A stretch of 64,000 bases of DNA from Virgibacillus profundi (lineage in GTDB: Bacteria > Bacillota > Bacilli > Bacillales > Amphibacillaceae), in the NCBI RefSeq assembly GCF_002287375.1, contig NZ_NPOA01000001.1, positions 675,798-739,797 of the forward strand, written 5' to 3'. The translations under genes were made by a program, and so were the position numbers. Of this stretch, positions 1 through 8,431 are shown in pieces. Under the pieces are notes generated by a model. That model did no database searches and was not told where the DNA came from. It was given only the letters and a program-made list of their open reading frames with translations. Every line of letters begins with the position of its first letter. Position 1 is the first letter of the stretch.

Positions 1-391
1 GCTGTAAATATTCTAAAGGCGTTATGCCCTTTATGCTTTTAAAAACGCGATGCAGATGATAGGGACTGCCATGGCATCCATCTGCAATAAAATCCAGTGT
101 CATATAGGAAGAATAATTCTCTTTCATATAAGCTTCTGCCTGTAATACCCATTCTTCATCAGGCAAGCGATACCCACCTGATTTACATCGTTTGCACGGT
201 CTGTATCCAGCTTTCATTGCACCCTCTGCGCTGTAGAAAATCGTTACATTATCAAAATTTGGAACCCTAGATTTACATGAGGGTCTGCAAAATACTTTGG
301 TTGTCTTAACAGCATAGAAAAATTTATTATCATATGATTTATCATTTTCGCTGATAGCCTTCCACTGTTCACCTATAATTTTTGCGGCCAT
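1..391 (-). CDS. adaA: AdaA-type methylphosphotriester-DNA methyltransferase and AraC activator, C-terminus outside window
   Basis: The first 130 residues are visible and the gene runs off the left edge. The N-terminal zinc domain has all four expected cysteines, C35 and C39 in FCRPSC and C66 and C69 in PCKRC. In this family one of them takes the methyl group from alkylated DNA phosphate, which turns the protein into an activator of the adaptive response. From about residue 80 an AraC-type helix-turn-helix begins, with HGSPYHLHRVFK. The ATG follows GAGGTGAGG. The gene is not in the ORF list because it is open at the edge. An alkyltransferase-like gene lies about 21 kb away, so the two are not one operon. 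Confidence 0.9.
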   Translation of the reverse strand, partial: MAAKIIGEQWKAISENDKSYDNKFFYAVKTTKVFCRPSCKSRVPNFDNVTIFYSAEGAMKAGYRPCKRCKSGGYRLPDEEWVLQAEAYMKENYSSYMTLDFIADGCHGSPYHLHRVFKSIKGITPLEYLQ

Positions 392-586
392 TTTGACCTC
401 ACCTCTATTTATATTATACAACGTAAAAGCAGCAGAATACTTTTTTCTGAATTAAAAAGCAAGATACCGAAAGTTTTTTCGGATATGGAAAATACTTTCA
501 TTATGTTAAAATGGCTGAAAAGGTGCTTAATTAATCAACTGCGAATGTAAAGGGAAATTAAAAGGTTCTTTGAATAAGGAGAGAGC

Positions 587-1015
587 ATGCTTATGTACGA
601 ACACAAAACAAAAGAAAATGATAGCAGTGCTATCGAGTTTATTGAAAGCGTAGGAAATTCAAAAAAGCGGGAAGATGCCTACAAACTATTGGATATTTTT
701 ACTGAGACTACCGGGTATCCTGCAAAGATGTGGGGGCCAAGCATTATCGGATTCGGATCTTATCATTATAAATATGCATCCGGCCATGAAGGTGATGCTG
801 CGCTGGTTGGGTTCTCCCCCCGAAAAGCCAAAATCAGTTTGTATTTTGCTACCGGGGATGAAAAGCGTGAAGAATTGCTGAAGAATTTTGGAAAACATAC
901 GACCGGAAAGGCATGTGTCTACATTAATAAGATTGCAGATATTGATGTGGATATATTGAAAGCTTTGATTAACCAGTCTGTTCTGTTTTTGAGGGAAACT
1001 TATCCGGAGGAATGA
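587..1015 (+). CDS. DUF1801 (YdhG/YdeI-like) protein
   Basis: This 142-residue soluble protein resembles the DUF1801 family of small single-domain proteins. The middle carries the typical run with WGPSIIGFGSYHYKY, followed by a GFSPRKAKISLYF strand region. No catalytic residues are established for the family, so the biochemical role is unknown. The start at MLMYEH follows AAGGAGAG; a second ATG six bases later is equally usable. It stands alone between the divergent adaA and the next gene, with about 190 bp on either side. The call rests on family resemblance only. Confidence 0.7.
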   Translation: MLMYEHKTKENDSSAIEFIESVGNSKKREDAYKLLDIFTETTGYPAKMWGPSIIGFGSYHYKYASGHEGDAALVGFSPRKAKISLYFATGDEKREELLKNFGKHTTGKACVYINKIADIDVDILKALINQSVLFLRETYPEE

Positions 1016-1074
1016 AAAGTGCACTCTTTGAACAGAAACAAAAATACATAATGAAAATATAATTAAAAAAAGTC

Positions 1075-1104
1075 TTGAAATACATTTAATACAAGTGATA
1101 ATAT
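1075..1104 (+). promoter_or_regulatory. sigma-A type promoter of the DUF2798-like gene
   Basis: TTGAAA at 1075-1080 and TAATAT at 1099-1104 are separated by 18 bp, about 100 bp before the membrane protein start at 1207. This is a sequence match only. Confidence 0.45.
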
Positions 1105-1206
1105 TATTAAATCAGTGTGTAGAGATATTGGTCTTACTTTTTGATCAAAAATATATGTCTCATGATACGTCTGCCATCTGAAATATTATAAATGGAGATG
1201 ACGAAT

Positions 1207-1704
1207 ATGCATGAGGAAACAAGATTACCCCGAAATGGAAAAGAATTTATATTATTCTTAGCGATTATTTCGGTACTTTCAGTAAATATTATTGCACCAA
1301 TTATTATGGGGTTTGAATTTGGATTCAAAAAAGAAACTTATGTTAACACATTACAAGTAATTCCGTTTGTTTGGATTTGTGTTATTTTATTGGTAACGCT
1401 TGTTGCAAACCCAATCGTTAGTAAACTAGTACCAAAGTTCGTTAAACCAACGGACGGATTTAACGCAAGAATTTTATTCAATATATTATTCAGTGTAACC
1501 ATCCTGTCCATTTTACTGACAGTTATCGGATCATGGATTGGTATGAGAGAAATTAGTCTGGAGCCGATTCAAACATTCTTTTATGCTTGGCCACGTAACT
1601 TTTTCATCGCATTTTGGGTTGAAATGTTGATTGCCCAGCCGATAGCAAGATTTGCAATGAAAAAATTACATGAAAGTCAGGCAAGTAAAGCAGTAAATGT
1701 TTAA
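1207..1704 (+). CDS. DUF2798-like integral membrane protein
   Basis: This protein of about 165 residues has four hydrophobic segments, arranged as two helical hairpins as in DUF2798 proteins. The second and fourth segments are close to NPIVSKLVPKF and QPIARFAMKKL, a repeat of the same pattern that supports two DUF2798-like halves. The start at MHEETR is preferred because GGAG lies nine bases upstream; the upstream ATG at 1192 overlaps that ribosome binding site. The function is unknown. It is monocistronic, with its own promoter and a hairpin after the stop. Confidence 0.65.
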   Translation: MHEETRLPRNGKEFILFLAIISVLSVNIIAPIIMGFEFGFKKETYVNTLQVIPFVWICVILLVTLVANPIVSKLVPKFVKPTDGFNARILFNILFSVTILSILLTVIGSWIGMREISLEPIQTFFYAWPRNFFIAFWVEMLIAQPIARFAMKKLHESQASKAVNV

Positions 1705-1759
1705 CACTCAATCTAAAAGTATTTTTATTTGTATAGGGTATTCTTAAAAAAAACCACAC

Positions 1760-1796
1760 AGCCGATTGAATTCATAAAAAAATCAATCGGCTTTTA
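1760..1796 (+). terminator. rho-independent terminator after the DUF2798-like gene
   Basis: AGCCGATTGA at 1760-1769 pairs perfectly with TCAATCGGCT at 1783-1792, followed by a short T run. Confidence 0.65.
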
Positions 1797-1929
1797 ACTG
1801 CTTAATTTCTCTTAAGACACCTTTTCATCAGATTCACTAAACGAATAAGGTATTCGCTAAATATGACAAAACATTTCGGTTGATTATGTGTTTGTTGTTG
1901 ATTTATTGTGCGGTAACTATTTTTTGGTA

Positions 1930-2027
1930 AACCCTGTTAATTAGATCTTCAATGAAGCGGAGTAATTGTTAAATAGCGAAGGGCTAATGTCTCAGTAAAA
2001 ATACTGATGAATTAGCTCCTTTTTTTA
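1930..2027 (+). ncRNA. candidate small RNA with its own promoter and terminator
   Basis: The 346-bp gap from 1705 to 2050 holds no credible ORF. TTGTTG at 1895-1900, a 17-bp spacer and TATTTT at 1918-1923 form a weak promoter. A composite hairpin follows: GGGCTAAT at 1981-1988 against ATTAGCTCC at 2011-2019, with TCAGTA/TACTGA inside, ending in eight T on the plus strand. The T run points away from both flanking genes, since the next gene is on the minus strand. It may therefore end a short transcript of about 100 nt, or be a back-up terminator for the gene ending at 1704. Confidence 0.3.
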
Positions 2028-2050
2028 CTATCAAAATGATTTATCAAACT

Positions 2051-3067
2051 CTAGTGTGCTTGTATTATCTTTCCATTAATGCGAGTGGTTCTAATATTAT
2101 TTCCATCAACCCAAGCCTTCCAATCTATTTCCAGCGTTTCACCATAAGGTAAAGCAGTTAATATAATTTCCTTGTCAAACAGGTAAGCAAACGTATGCAG
2201 CGTTCCAAATAAATTCTTGTAATCTTTATAAAACATAGCTGAGTCTGGTGTTTTGAACCAATCAAACGCCTCTTTTCCGGTTAATCGGTTTACACCTTTC
2301 TCCTCCAGATCTTCTATCCTTCTATAGCTGTTGGTATAATCATTTTTATTTTTATCTATAAGATCATGATGCTGATAATGATTGGTACACAAAAGAATTC
2401 CTTCGCTTTTCCTCACCCTAATTTCATCCGACATTATTTCCACTATGGCCGTATTACCATCCCGATCACCAATGGAAAAATTGTATCCCCAGGAGTGCGG
2501 AAGCTGTTTCAATAAATCAACGGCATCCTCTGTGCTCTCGCAGGTATCAAGTATTATTCGAATTACCGTAGATGCAGTTAAGCCAAGTTTGGGTCTTTCC
2601 TTTTCTACAAAGTGAAATGCGGCGTATAGTCCTTTTTCGTTTACTCCTTCGTGCCGGCCGATAACATGGAGACTATGACCCACACTGGAAAAACTTCCTT
2701 CAGACTGAATAAAAACCAGTCTATGATCGTATATCTCGGGTGAAAAATCATAATTTCGTACAGCATACCTTTGATTGACTACAGAAGAACATCCCATACC
2801 TTCGAATCCTGGAATCCCATAGCCACTAAATAGCGATGCCGCTTTTGTAACGGAAATTTCCAGGGCGTCTGCCAGGCCTTGGATTTCATCCAGTAAATGT
2901 GGAGCAAAGTGTTCAAACAGTTTATTAGCATCGTTCATAGTAAAATGCTTGTTTTCCAGGATTGAAAGTTTTGATAGAAGAGAATTACTTAATTGCTTTC
3001 CTTGTAAGAAACCAGTTTGATAGGCTGTATTCCTGTATTGTTCTACTGTAACGGTAATCGGCTTCAC
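2051..3067 (-). CDS. C45 family autoproteolytic acyltransferase/hydrolase
   Basis: The 338-residue protein fits the acyl-CoA:6-aminopenicillanate acyltransferase-like (peptidase C45) family of N-terminal nucleophile enzymes. The putative nucleophile is Cys93 in GMGCSS, followed by VRNYDFS, where self-cleavage before the cysteine would expose it. GRHEGVNEKGL and the CTNHYQH segment near residue 225 also fit. Bacterial members hydrolyse or transfer amide-linked acyl groups, and the substrate cannot be read here. The ATG follows a GAAGGGGGTATGAACTG stretch. The next gene upstream, a P-loop kinase, is about 50 bp away on the same strand, so co-transcription is possible. Confidence 0.8.
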   Translation of the reverse strand: MKPITVTVEQYRNTAYQTGFLQGKQLSNSLLSKLSILENKHFTMNDANKLFEHFAPHLLDEIQGLADALEISVTKAASLFSGYGIPGFEGMGCSSVVNQRYAVRNYDFSPEIYDHRLVFIQSEGSFSSVGHSLHVIGRHEGVNEKGLYAAFHFVEKERPKLGLTASTVIRIILDTCESTEDAVDLLKQLPHSWGYNFSIGDRDGNTAIVEIMSDEIRVRKSEGILLCTNHYQHHDLIDKNKNDYTNSYRRIEDLEEKGVNRLTGKEAFDWFKTPDSAMFYKDYKNLFGTLHTFAYLFDKEIILTALPYGETLEIDWKAWVDGNNIRTTRINGKIIQAH

Positions 3068-3119
3068 AGTTCATACCCCCTTCTCTTTAATATAATTAAA
3101 AGATGACGACCAAAAAAGA

Positions 3120-3767
3120 TTATTTTTTTAAGACACCTTTTTCCAGAAAGAAATCCTCATTGGAATTTTTTATAACAAAGTCAAAATTACGATGATATTG
3201 ATGCATGAATAAATCATATTGAATTCTGCGTTCTTCATGTGACTGTCTGAGATAATTAATATCTGTTCCTCTTTCAGAAACATCGCGAACGCCCCTCCTC
3301 ATTAGCTCGGTCTCTCCATCAGTATAAAAGTAAATTGTTAGATCAAACAGATTCGGATTTATAAATGCAACACTCATACCTTCCACAATGTTCACCTTGT
3401 TTCGTGAAGAAATTGGAGTGCTTTTCGAATAATGTGTCCCGATTGTATAAAAATACAAACCGTCTTTTATCATATGTACATCTCTCTCTAATGCTGATAA
3501 ATGGTGAGCATCAGGATGACAGGCAGTCATTTTATAATGATGATTTTCATTTTTAAATTGATAATCAATCATTGTATGCTTCCTTATATTAGAACCAATA
3601 ATATATGGGTCAGTATTGATATAATTCACACCACATGGCCCCAGAAGTTTTCGAAGGCTATTTGCAAACGTTGTCTTTCCTGATGCACCGTGACCAGAAA
3701 TACCAATGATTATACGATTTTCTTTAGTTCGAATTAAATTGGCTATTCCATGTAATATCTCGTCCAT
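3120..3767 (-). CDS. uridine-kinase-like P-loop NTPase
   Basis: The 215-residue protein has a Walker A motif, GHGASGKT, at residues 25-32. An NTDPYIIG segment near residue 50 and SRNKVNIVEGMSVAF near residue 120 fit the uridine kinase/phosphoribulokinase-like fold. RRGVRDVSERGT near residue 157 looks like the mobile lid. The substrate is unknown; it may be a nucleoside, pantothenate-like or other small-molecule kinase. The ATG follows GGAGGAGC. It probably shares a transcript with the C45 enzyme downstream. Confidence 0.7.
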   Translation of the reverse strand: MDEILHGIANLIRTKENRIIIGISGHGASGKTTFANSLRKLLGPCGVNYINTDPYIIGSNIRKHTMIDYQFKNENHHYKMTACHPDAHHLSALERDVHMIKDGLYFYTIGTHYSKSTPISSRNKVNIVEGMSVAFINPNLFDLTIYFYTDGETELMRRGVRDVSERGTDINYLRQSHEERRIQYDLFMHQYHRNFDFVIKNSNEDFFLEKGVLKK

Positions 3768-3893
3768 AAGCTCCTCCTTTCATCCTTATTCCTGGGTATG
3801 TTCAAACTGATTCTTTCTTTTTGGTTAAATATATTCTTGTGTTAATAATCCTGCATTTTATACGGCTATTATCATAAGTAAAGAGAACCCTAG

Positions 3894-4400
3894 TTACAAA
3901 ATAAAAATAATCAAAAAAAGCGCCAGTGATGTCCAAACAAAAGAAAATTTAACTTTATTTTCATTAGAGATCCTGTTTCTATTTGTCTTATGAATAATGG
4001 ATAGAACTGTTGCGTTTATCAGAAATAGTACATAGTAAAATAATACATAAATCATCCAGCGATTGTTTTGTACCAAATCGCTTAATGGCTCTATCAGGAA
4101 AAAACTAAAAATAACAATTAATGATATAACGAACAGAAAAGGCATCAGGATATGCATTTTGTCCCACAATGGGTGCTTTAAAAAGGTATCACTTTTCTTC
4201 GTTTGAAAATACATTAGTAAGCTTAATAACCCAATTACTGTAACGACAAACAAAAAAGTTATTAACATTGGTGTATTTGTTTCCATGCTTGAAGAAAATG
4301 GTATTGCAATCTCTTCCTTAAATATATCTGCTATAAATGAAAGAACAACTAATAAAATAATTATAACAGCTTGATATAAAGTCCAGCGTGAAAAGAACAT
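3894..4400 (-). CDS. small four-helix membrane protein of unknown function
   Basis: This protein of about 168 residues has four strongly hydrophobic segments, near residues 9-26, 44-60, 85-105 and 115-135, plus a last one at the C-terminus, so four or five helices. Charged loops carry TKKSDTFLKHPLWDK and HKTNRNRISNENK. I do not recognise a family. The start at MFFSRW is preferred over the ATG 18 bases upstream because GGGAG inside the upstream codons sits nine bases before it. Confidence 0.55.
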   Translation of the reverse strand: MFFSRWTLYQAVIIILLVVLSFIADIFKEEIAIPFSSSMETNTPMLITFLFVVTVIGLLSLLMYFQTKKSDTFLKHPLWDKMHILMPFLFVISLIVIFSFFLIEPLSDLVQNNRWMIYVLFYYVLFLINATVLSIIHKTNRNRISNENKVKFSFVWTSLALFLIIFIL

Positions 4401-4522
4401 GTAATTATACTCCCTCATTCTTTTTACTATTACTTACGAAAAAACAAGTTAATGGTTTCACTAATTATTTGTCCAAATTGGTTTTTGCTCCGTTCAACCC
4501 AATTCCAGAATCTTTATACTCG

Positions 4523-4564
4523 AAAAAAGCTGATTTCCCATCAATTTGGGATATCAGCTTTTTG
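4523..4564 (-). terminator. terminator of the HAD phosphatase gene
   Basis: AAAAAAGCTGATTTCCCA pairs with TGGGATATCAGCTTTTT around a six-base loop. A and T runs flank both sides, so it can act in both directions. Confidence 0.8.
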
Positions 4565-4604
4565 TAATATCAACGTTCAAACAATATCGGCTAATGTTTT
4601 TCTT

Positions 4605-5474
4605 CTATTCTACTGCAACTTCCTTCAGCATTTCTTCTATGGCAAAAGCCACACCATGCTCCTCATTTATTTTTGTAGTATGGGAGCATAATGCTTTTAT
4701 TTCGTCTACTGCATTGCCCATTGAAACACTGCGCCCAGCCATTTTCAGCATACTTACATCATTAAAATTATCACCCAGGCTCATGACATCCTTCATTTCA
4801 ATTCCCATGTTTTTAGCCAGCACTTCAAGCGCTATCCCTTTTTGAGCGTCTGGATGGTTGAATTCAAGATTTATGTCTCCTGAGGATGTTATCGCTATTC
4901 CCGAATCTTTTTCCAAATCTACATACACCTTATTTAATTTTTCCTTTTCCAGGGAAAAAGCCAATATTTTAAATATTTTAAGGCCTTCTATATGGAATAG
5001 CTCATCATAATTTTCAATGAATTGAACTTTTTCATGCTGGAACCTGAGCTCAGCATTCTCGCGTATTTCCTCTTCAGAAAGATTTGGGTTGGCTGATTTT
5101 AAAATATCCTCCATTACAGCAATAAAGTTTTCTCTGCTCGTGGAGTAGACGCCATCATTTGTAAATACTTCAAAATATATATCCTCTTCCTGGCAAGCCA
5201 ATTGAATTTTGCGGACAATTGATTGATCCAACGGTACATCTCTGAGTAGTTTGCCGTCTAATGAATAAGTCATTGCACCATTCAGCGAAATAACCGGTGC
5301 TGTTAATCCAACAGCCTGAAGGGGTTTATTTGCCGCATCAAAGGATCTGCCAGTCGCAACTACAAATTCAATTCCGTGCTCTATCGCCTTTTTAATTGCC
5401 TGTACATTTCGGGCACTAACTTCTCCGCTATTATTTAAAAGTGTTCCATCTAAGTCTGTTGCAATTAGTTTCAT
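4605..5474 (-). CDS. Cof-type HAD-IIB family phosphatase
   Basis: This 289-residue cytosolic phosphatase of the haloacid dehalogenase superfamily, with a C2 cap, probably acts on sugar phosphates or flavin/pyridoxal phosphates. Motif I is DLDGT, with the nucleophile D7 and acid D9. ATGRS is motif II, LEFNHPDAQKG precedes the conserved lysine, and SLGDNFNDVSM is motif IV. The start at MKLIAT is fixed by AAGGAG seven bases upstream; the 25 codons further upstream lack a ribosome binding site and are not conserved-looking. It is monocistronic, with a terminator behind it and a repeat array upstream. Confidence 0.9.
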   Translation of the reverse strand: MKLIATDLDGTLLNNSGEVSARNVQAIKKAIEHGIEFVVATGRSFDAANKPLQAVGLTAPVISLNGAMTYSLDGKLLRDVPLDQSIVRKIQLACQEEDIYFEVFTNDGVYSTSRENFIAVMEDILKSANPNLSEEEIRENAELRFQHEKVQFIENYDELFHIEGLKIFKILAFSLEKEKLNKVYVDLEKDSGIAITSSGDINLEFNHPDAQKGIALEVLAKNMGIEMKDVMSLGDNFNDVSMLKMAGRSVSMGNAVDEIKALCSHTTKINEEHGVAFAIEEMLKEVAVE

Positions 5475-5641
5475 GTTTATCTCCTTACTGTTTATACTTA
5501 CGTTCATTATACATTCTTTTGGTGGACTTTTCCTTAGAATGGCTTTCATTTAGCCTACTTTTTTGGCTAGAAGGATTTGAAAGCCCGTATGTCAATATTT
5601 TAATCAGCAAAGCTTTAAACTGAGGGATATCTGGAGCAAAG

Positions 5642-5867
5642 TTGAGAGAAATTCTTATATAGTTGAGAGATAACTGAATATAGTTGAGAGGAAACTTCAT
5701 ATAGTTGAGAGATAACTGAATATAGTTGAGAGGAAACTTCATATAGTTGAGAGATAACTGAATATAGTTGAGAGGAAACTTCATATAGTTGAGAGATAAT
5801 TGTCTTTTCATGCATTGTCTCTCAACTTTTGCCTTGCTTCTCTCAACTTTTACCTAGTTTCTCTCAA
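5642..5867. repeat. phased 21-bp TTGAGAGA array, 8 forward then 3 inverted units
   Basis: TTGAGAGA or TTGAGAGG starts at 5642, 5663, 5684, 5705, 5726, 5747, 5768 and 5789, a strict 21-bp step. The inverse TCTCTCAA then starts at 5818, 5839 and 5860, again at 21 bp. Spacers of the forward block alternate between two types, so 42-bp dimers have been duplicated. The array lies upstream of the HAD gene and downstream of argF. Because 21 bp is seven codons, long false ORFs with heptad repeats appear on both strands. Confidence 0.95.
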
Positions 5868-5957
5868 CTTCCGTCTCTGCACGGATGCACTAAAACGGCA
5901 TTGACCGGAGCATAGAGCGCCTCTCCTACACATTTCAAATAAATCACAATACGGCAG

Positions 5958-5988
5958 AAAAATCGTCAGCGCTATATCGCTGACGAAC
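5958..5988 (-). terminator. terminator of the argGHF operon
   Basis: CGTCAGCG at 5964-5971 pairs with CGCTGACG at 5978-5985. On the minus strand the stem is followed by ATTTTTC. It lies about 35 bp after the argF stop. Confidence 0.8.
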
Positions 5989-6021
5989 AAAATTAATAAT
6001 GCTTATATTTAAGCGACCAGA

Positions 6022-6984
6022 TCACGCCATCAATGCAACCATCAAAGCCTTCTGTGCATGAAGTCTATTCTCTGCCTGCTGAAAAACAACGGATTGTTTA
6101 CCGTCAATTACTTCAGCTGATACCTCTTCTCCCCGATGTGCAGGGAGACAATGCATGAAGATGGCGTCTTTCGCAGCATGGGAGAATAATTCCTCGTTTA
6201 CCTGAAATTCTGCAAATTGCTGTTCACGTATTTTTTGCTCCTGTTCCTGTCCCATACTAGCCCAAACATCTGTATAAAGAGCATCCGCATTTCGAACAGC
6301 ACGGACTGGATCTTCGGTGACTTCTACTTTGCTTCCTTTTTTAGCAGCGATTGTCTTCGCTTTTTGTATCACTTCATAATCAGGCTGATATTCAGCAGGT
6401 GTAGCAATACTGATGTCCATTCCAATGATCGCTGCACCCAGCATTAAAGAATGTGCCACATTATTTCCGTCACCAATATAGGCAAGCTTCACATTTTTAA
6501 GATTGCCCTTTACTTCCTGAATGGTTTGAAAATCAGCCAACACCTGACATGGATGGTACAGATCAGTTAACCCGTTAATTACCGGAATACTGGCATTTTC
6601 GGCAAGTTCTTCGACAGTTTCCTGAGAAAATGTCCGAATCATGATTCCGTCAAGATAGCCTGATAGCACTTTTGCCGTATCCGGAATCGGTTCTCCTCTT
6701 CCCATTTGAATATCGTCAGAGCTCAGAAATAATCCCATTCCGCCAAGCTGGTAAATTCCAGTTTCAAAAGATACCCTTGTTCTCGTCGATGCTTTTTCAA
6801 AAATTATCCCAAGCGTTTTGCCTTTTAATGGCTGATAAAGCACTCCTGATTTCTGTTTTGCTTTTAATTCATGAGCTGTTTCCAATATATATAGCAACTC
6901 TTCCTCACCATAGTCTGCAAGTGTTAGGAAGTCACGTCCTGAAAGATTGGGTTCGGGGTTAATATCATCCGCTTTTAATTCCAT
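6022..6984 (-). CDS. argF: ornithine carbamoyltransferase
   Basis: The 320-residue enzyme transfers the carbamoyl group from carbamoyl phosphate to ornithine, giving citrulline in arginine synthesis. The carbamoyl-phosphate loop STRTR is at residues 66-70. HPCQVLADF lies near residue 145, DVWASMGQ near 230 and the ornithine loop HCLPAHRGEE near 270. The ATG start is preferred over an in-frame GTG nine bases upstream because GGAGAG touches that GTG and is well spaced for the ATG. It is last in argG-argH-argF, 25 bp after argH. The biosynthetic role is favoured over catabolic arcB because of these neighbours. Confidence 0.95.
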   Translation of the reverse strand: MELKADDINPEPNLSGRDFLTLADYGEEELLYILETAHELKAKQKSGVLYQPLKGKTLGIIFEKASTRTRVSFETGIYQLGGMGLFLSSDDIQMGRGEPIPDTAKVLSGYLDGIMIRTFSQETVEELAENASIPVINGLTDLYHPCQVLADFQTIQEVKGNLKNVKLAYIGDGNNVAHSLMLGAAIIGMDISIATPAEYQPDYEVIQKAKTIAAKKGSKVEVTEDPVRAVRNADALYTDVWASMGQEQEQKIREQQFAEFQVNEELFSHAAKDAIFMHCLPAHRGEEVSAEVIDGKQSVVFQQAENRLHAQKALMVALMA

Positions 6985-7009
6985 GTTAACCACTCTCCAT
7001 TAATGATTG

Positions 7010-8431
7010 TTATTCAGCTGACGGCTGTTTATTTTTCTGCTGCTCGATCCAAGCCTTTGAATCTGCAAGATAACTTTGAGCGATTTCAAGCTGCTCCTCT
7101 ACCCGATTTTTCGCTGTCCCGCCAGCTACATTACGTGCATTGACAACAGCTTCCGGTGTAAGTACATCTAAAATATCAGCCTCAATCAACTCGGAGAACG
7201 ACTGAAATTCCTGAAGGCTCAAATTCAGTAAATATTTATCGTTCTGGATACAATGTAACACAATCTGCCCAACAACCGCATGGGATTCTCTGAATGGCAT
7301 CCCTTTCCCAACGAGGTAATCCGCTAAATCCGTTGCATTGGAAAAATCATTGCTTACAGCTTCGTACATGTTTTCTTTCTTCACAGTCATGGTTTCAATC
7401 ATTGGGGCAAATAAAGCCAGTGCCCCCTTCAATGTATCCACCGTATCAAACATGCCTTCCTTATCTTCCTGCATGTCTTTATTATATGCCAGTGGCAGTC
7501 CTTTTAATGTTGTCAGCATCCCAATTAAATGGCCATACACCCGGCCAGTCTTTCCTCTTACAAGTTCCGCTACATCCGGGTTTTTCTTCTGTGGCATCAT
7601 ACTGCTTCCTGTAGAAAATGCGTCATCCAGTTCAATGAAATTAAATTCAGCACTGGACCATTGCACAAGCTCCTCACAAAGTCGGGAAAGATGCATGGAA
7701 ATCATGGAGGAATTTGATAGAAACTCCACCACAAAGTCCCTGTCACTGACTGCGTCCAGACTGTTTTCGCAAATTCCATCAAATCCTAACTGATCTGCAA
7801 CAAATTGCCTGTCAATCGGAAACGTTGTACCAGCTAATGCACCTGCTCCAAGGGGGGATTTATTTACCCGCTTCAAGCTGTCCATCAGTCTTTCCAGGTC
7901 ACGTTGAAGCATGAAAACATATGCCATCATGTGATGTGCAAACAAAACAGGCTGGGCTCTTTGCAAATGTGTATAGCCAGGCAAAACAGTTTCCAGATTC
8001 TCTGTAGCCTGTTTTTGCAGTGACTCCTGTACATCCACAAGCAGCTGGCTGATTTCGATTAATGCATCCCTCAGGTATAGGCGCATATCCAGTGCCACCT
8101 GATCATTTCGGCTTCTGCCTGTGTGCAGCTTTCCACCGACAGGACCGACTTCTTCAATCAGCAGTTTTTCAACATTCATATGAATATCTTCATGTTCTTC
8201 ACTGAGTTCCGCTTCACCATTGGCAATTTTCTCAGCAACCTTTTTTAATCCTTCAGCAATGGTATTTGCATCCTGCGCCGGAATGATTCCGCAAGACTTC
8301 AGCATCTCAACATGGGCAAGGCTCCCTTGAATATCATAGTCTGCTAGTTTTTTATCAAAATAAATCGATGCTGTATATTCATCCACTAGTTGATTGGTAG
8401 GTTTTGTGAAACGGCCGCCCCATAGCTTCAT
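7010..8431 (-). CDS. argH: argininosuccinate lyase
   Basis: The 473-residue enzyme cleaves argininosuccinate to arginine and fumarate, the last step of arginine synthesis. It belongs to the fumarase/aspartase superfamily. The signature loop [12 protein letters not shown] lies near residue 280, with the catalytic serine in the SS pair. [14 protein letters not shown] near residue 110 and the HLQRAQPV strand near 160 are also present. The length is normal with a slightly longer charged tail. Its start overlaps the argG stop by 4 bp (ATGA), so the two are translationally coupled. Confidence 0.97.
   Translation of the reverse strand: MKLWGGRFTKPTNQLVDEYTASIYFDKKLADYDIQGSLAHVEMLKSCGIIPAQDANTIAEGLKKVAEKIANGEAELSEEHEDIHMNVEKLLIEEVGPVGGKLHTGRSRNDQVALDMRLYLRDALIEISQLLVDVQESLQKQATENLETVLPGYTHLQRAQPVLFAHHMMAYVFMLQRDLERLMDSLKRVNKSPLGAGALAGTTFPIDRQFVADQLGFDGICENSLDAVSDRDFVVEFLSNSSMISMHLSRLCEELVQWSSAEFNFIELDDAFSTGSSMMPQKKNPDVAELVRGKTGRVYGHLIGMLTTLKGLPLAYNKDMQEDKEGMFDTVDTLKGALALFAPMIETMTVKKENMYEAVSNDFSNATDLADYLVGKGMPFRESHAVVGQIVLHCIQNDKYLLNLSLQEFQSFSELIEADILDVLTPEAVVNARNVAGGTAKNRVEEQLEIAQSYLADSKAWIEQQKNKQPSAE

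Noticed and set aside
4452-4845. Plus-strand ORFs of 79 and 99 residues
   Set aside because: They are antisense to the HAD phosphatase gene and its terminator and have no start signals.
5485-5815. ORFs of 108 and 66 residues on the minus strand with repeated LSLNY- and SQLYE-like peptides
   Set aside because: They are translations of the 21-bp repeat array in two frames. They lack ribosome binding sites, and any frame stays open because 21 is divisible by three.
5642-5867. Regular short repeats considered as a CRISPR array
   Set aside because: The repeat core is only 8-10 bp, the spacers are 11-13 bp and partly duplicated, orientation reverses within the array, and no cas gene is present.
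7294-7793. Plus-strand ORFs of 106 and 151 residues antisense to argH
   Set aside because: argH is a complete, well-conserved gene on the other strand. The antisense ORFs show no family features or ribosome binding sites.
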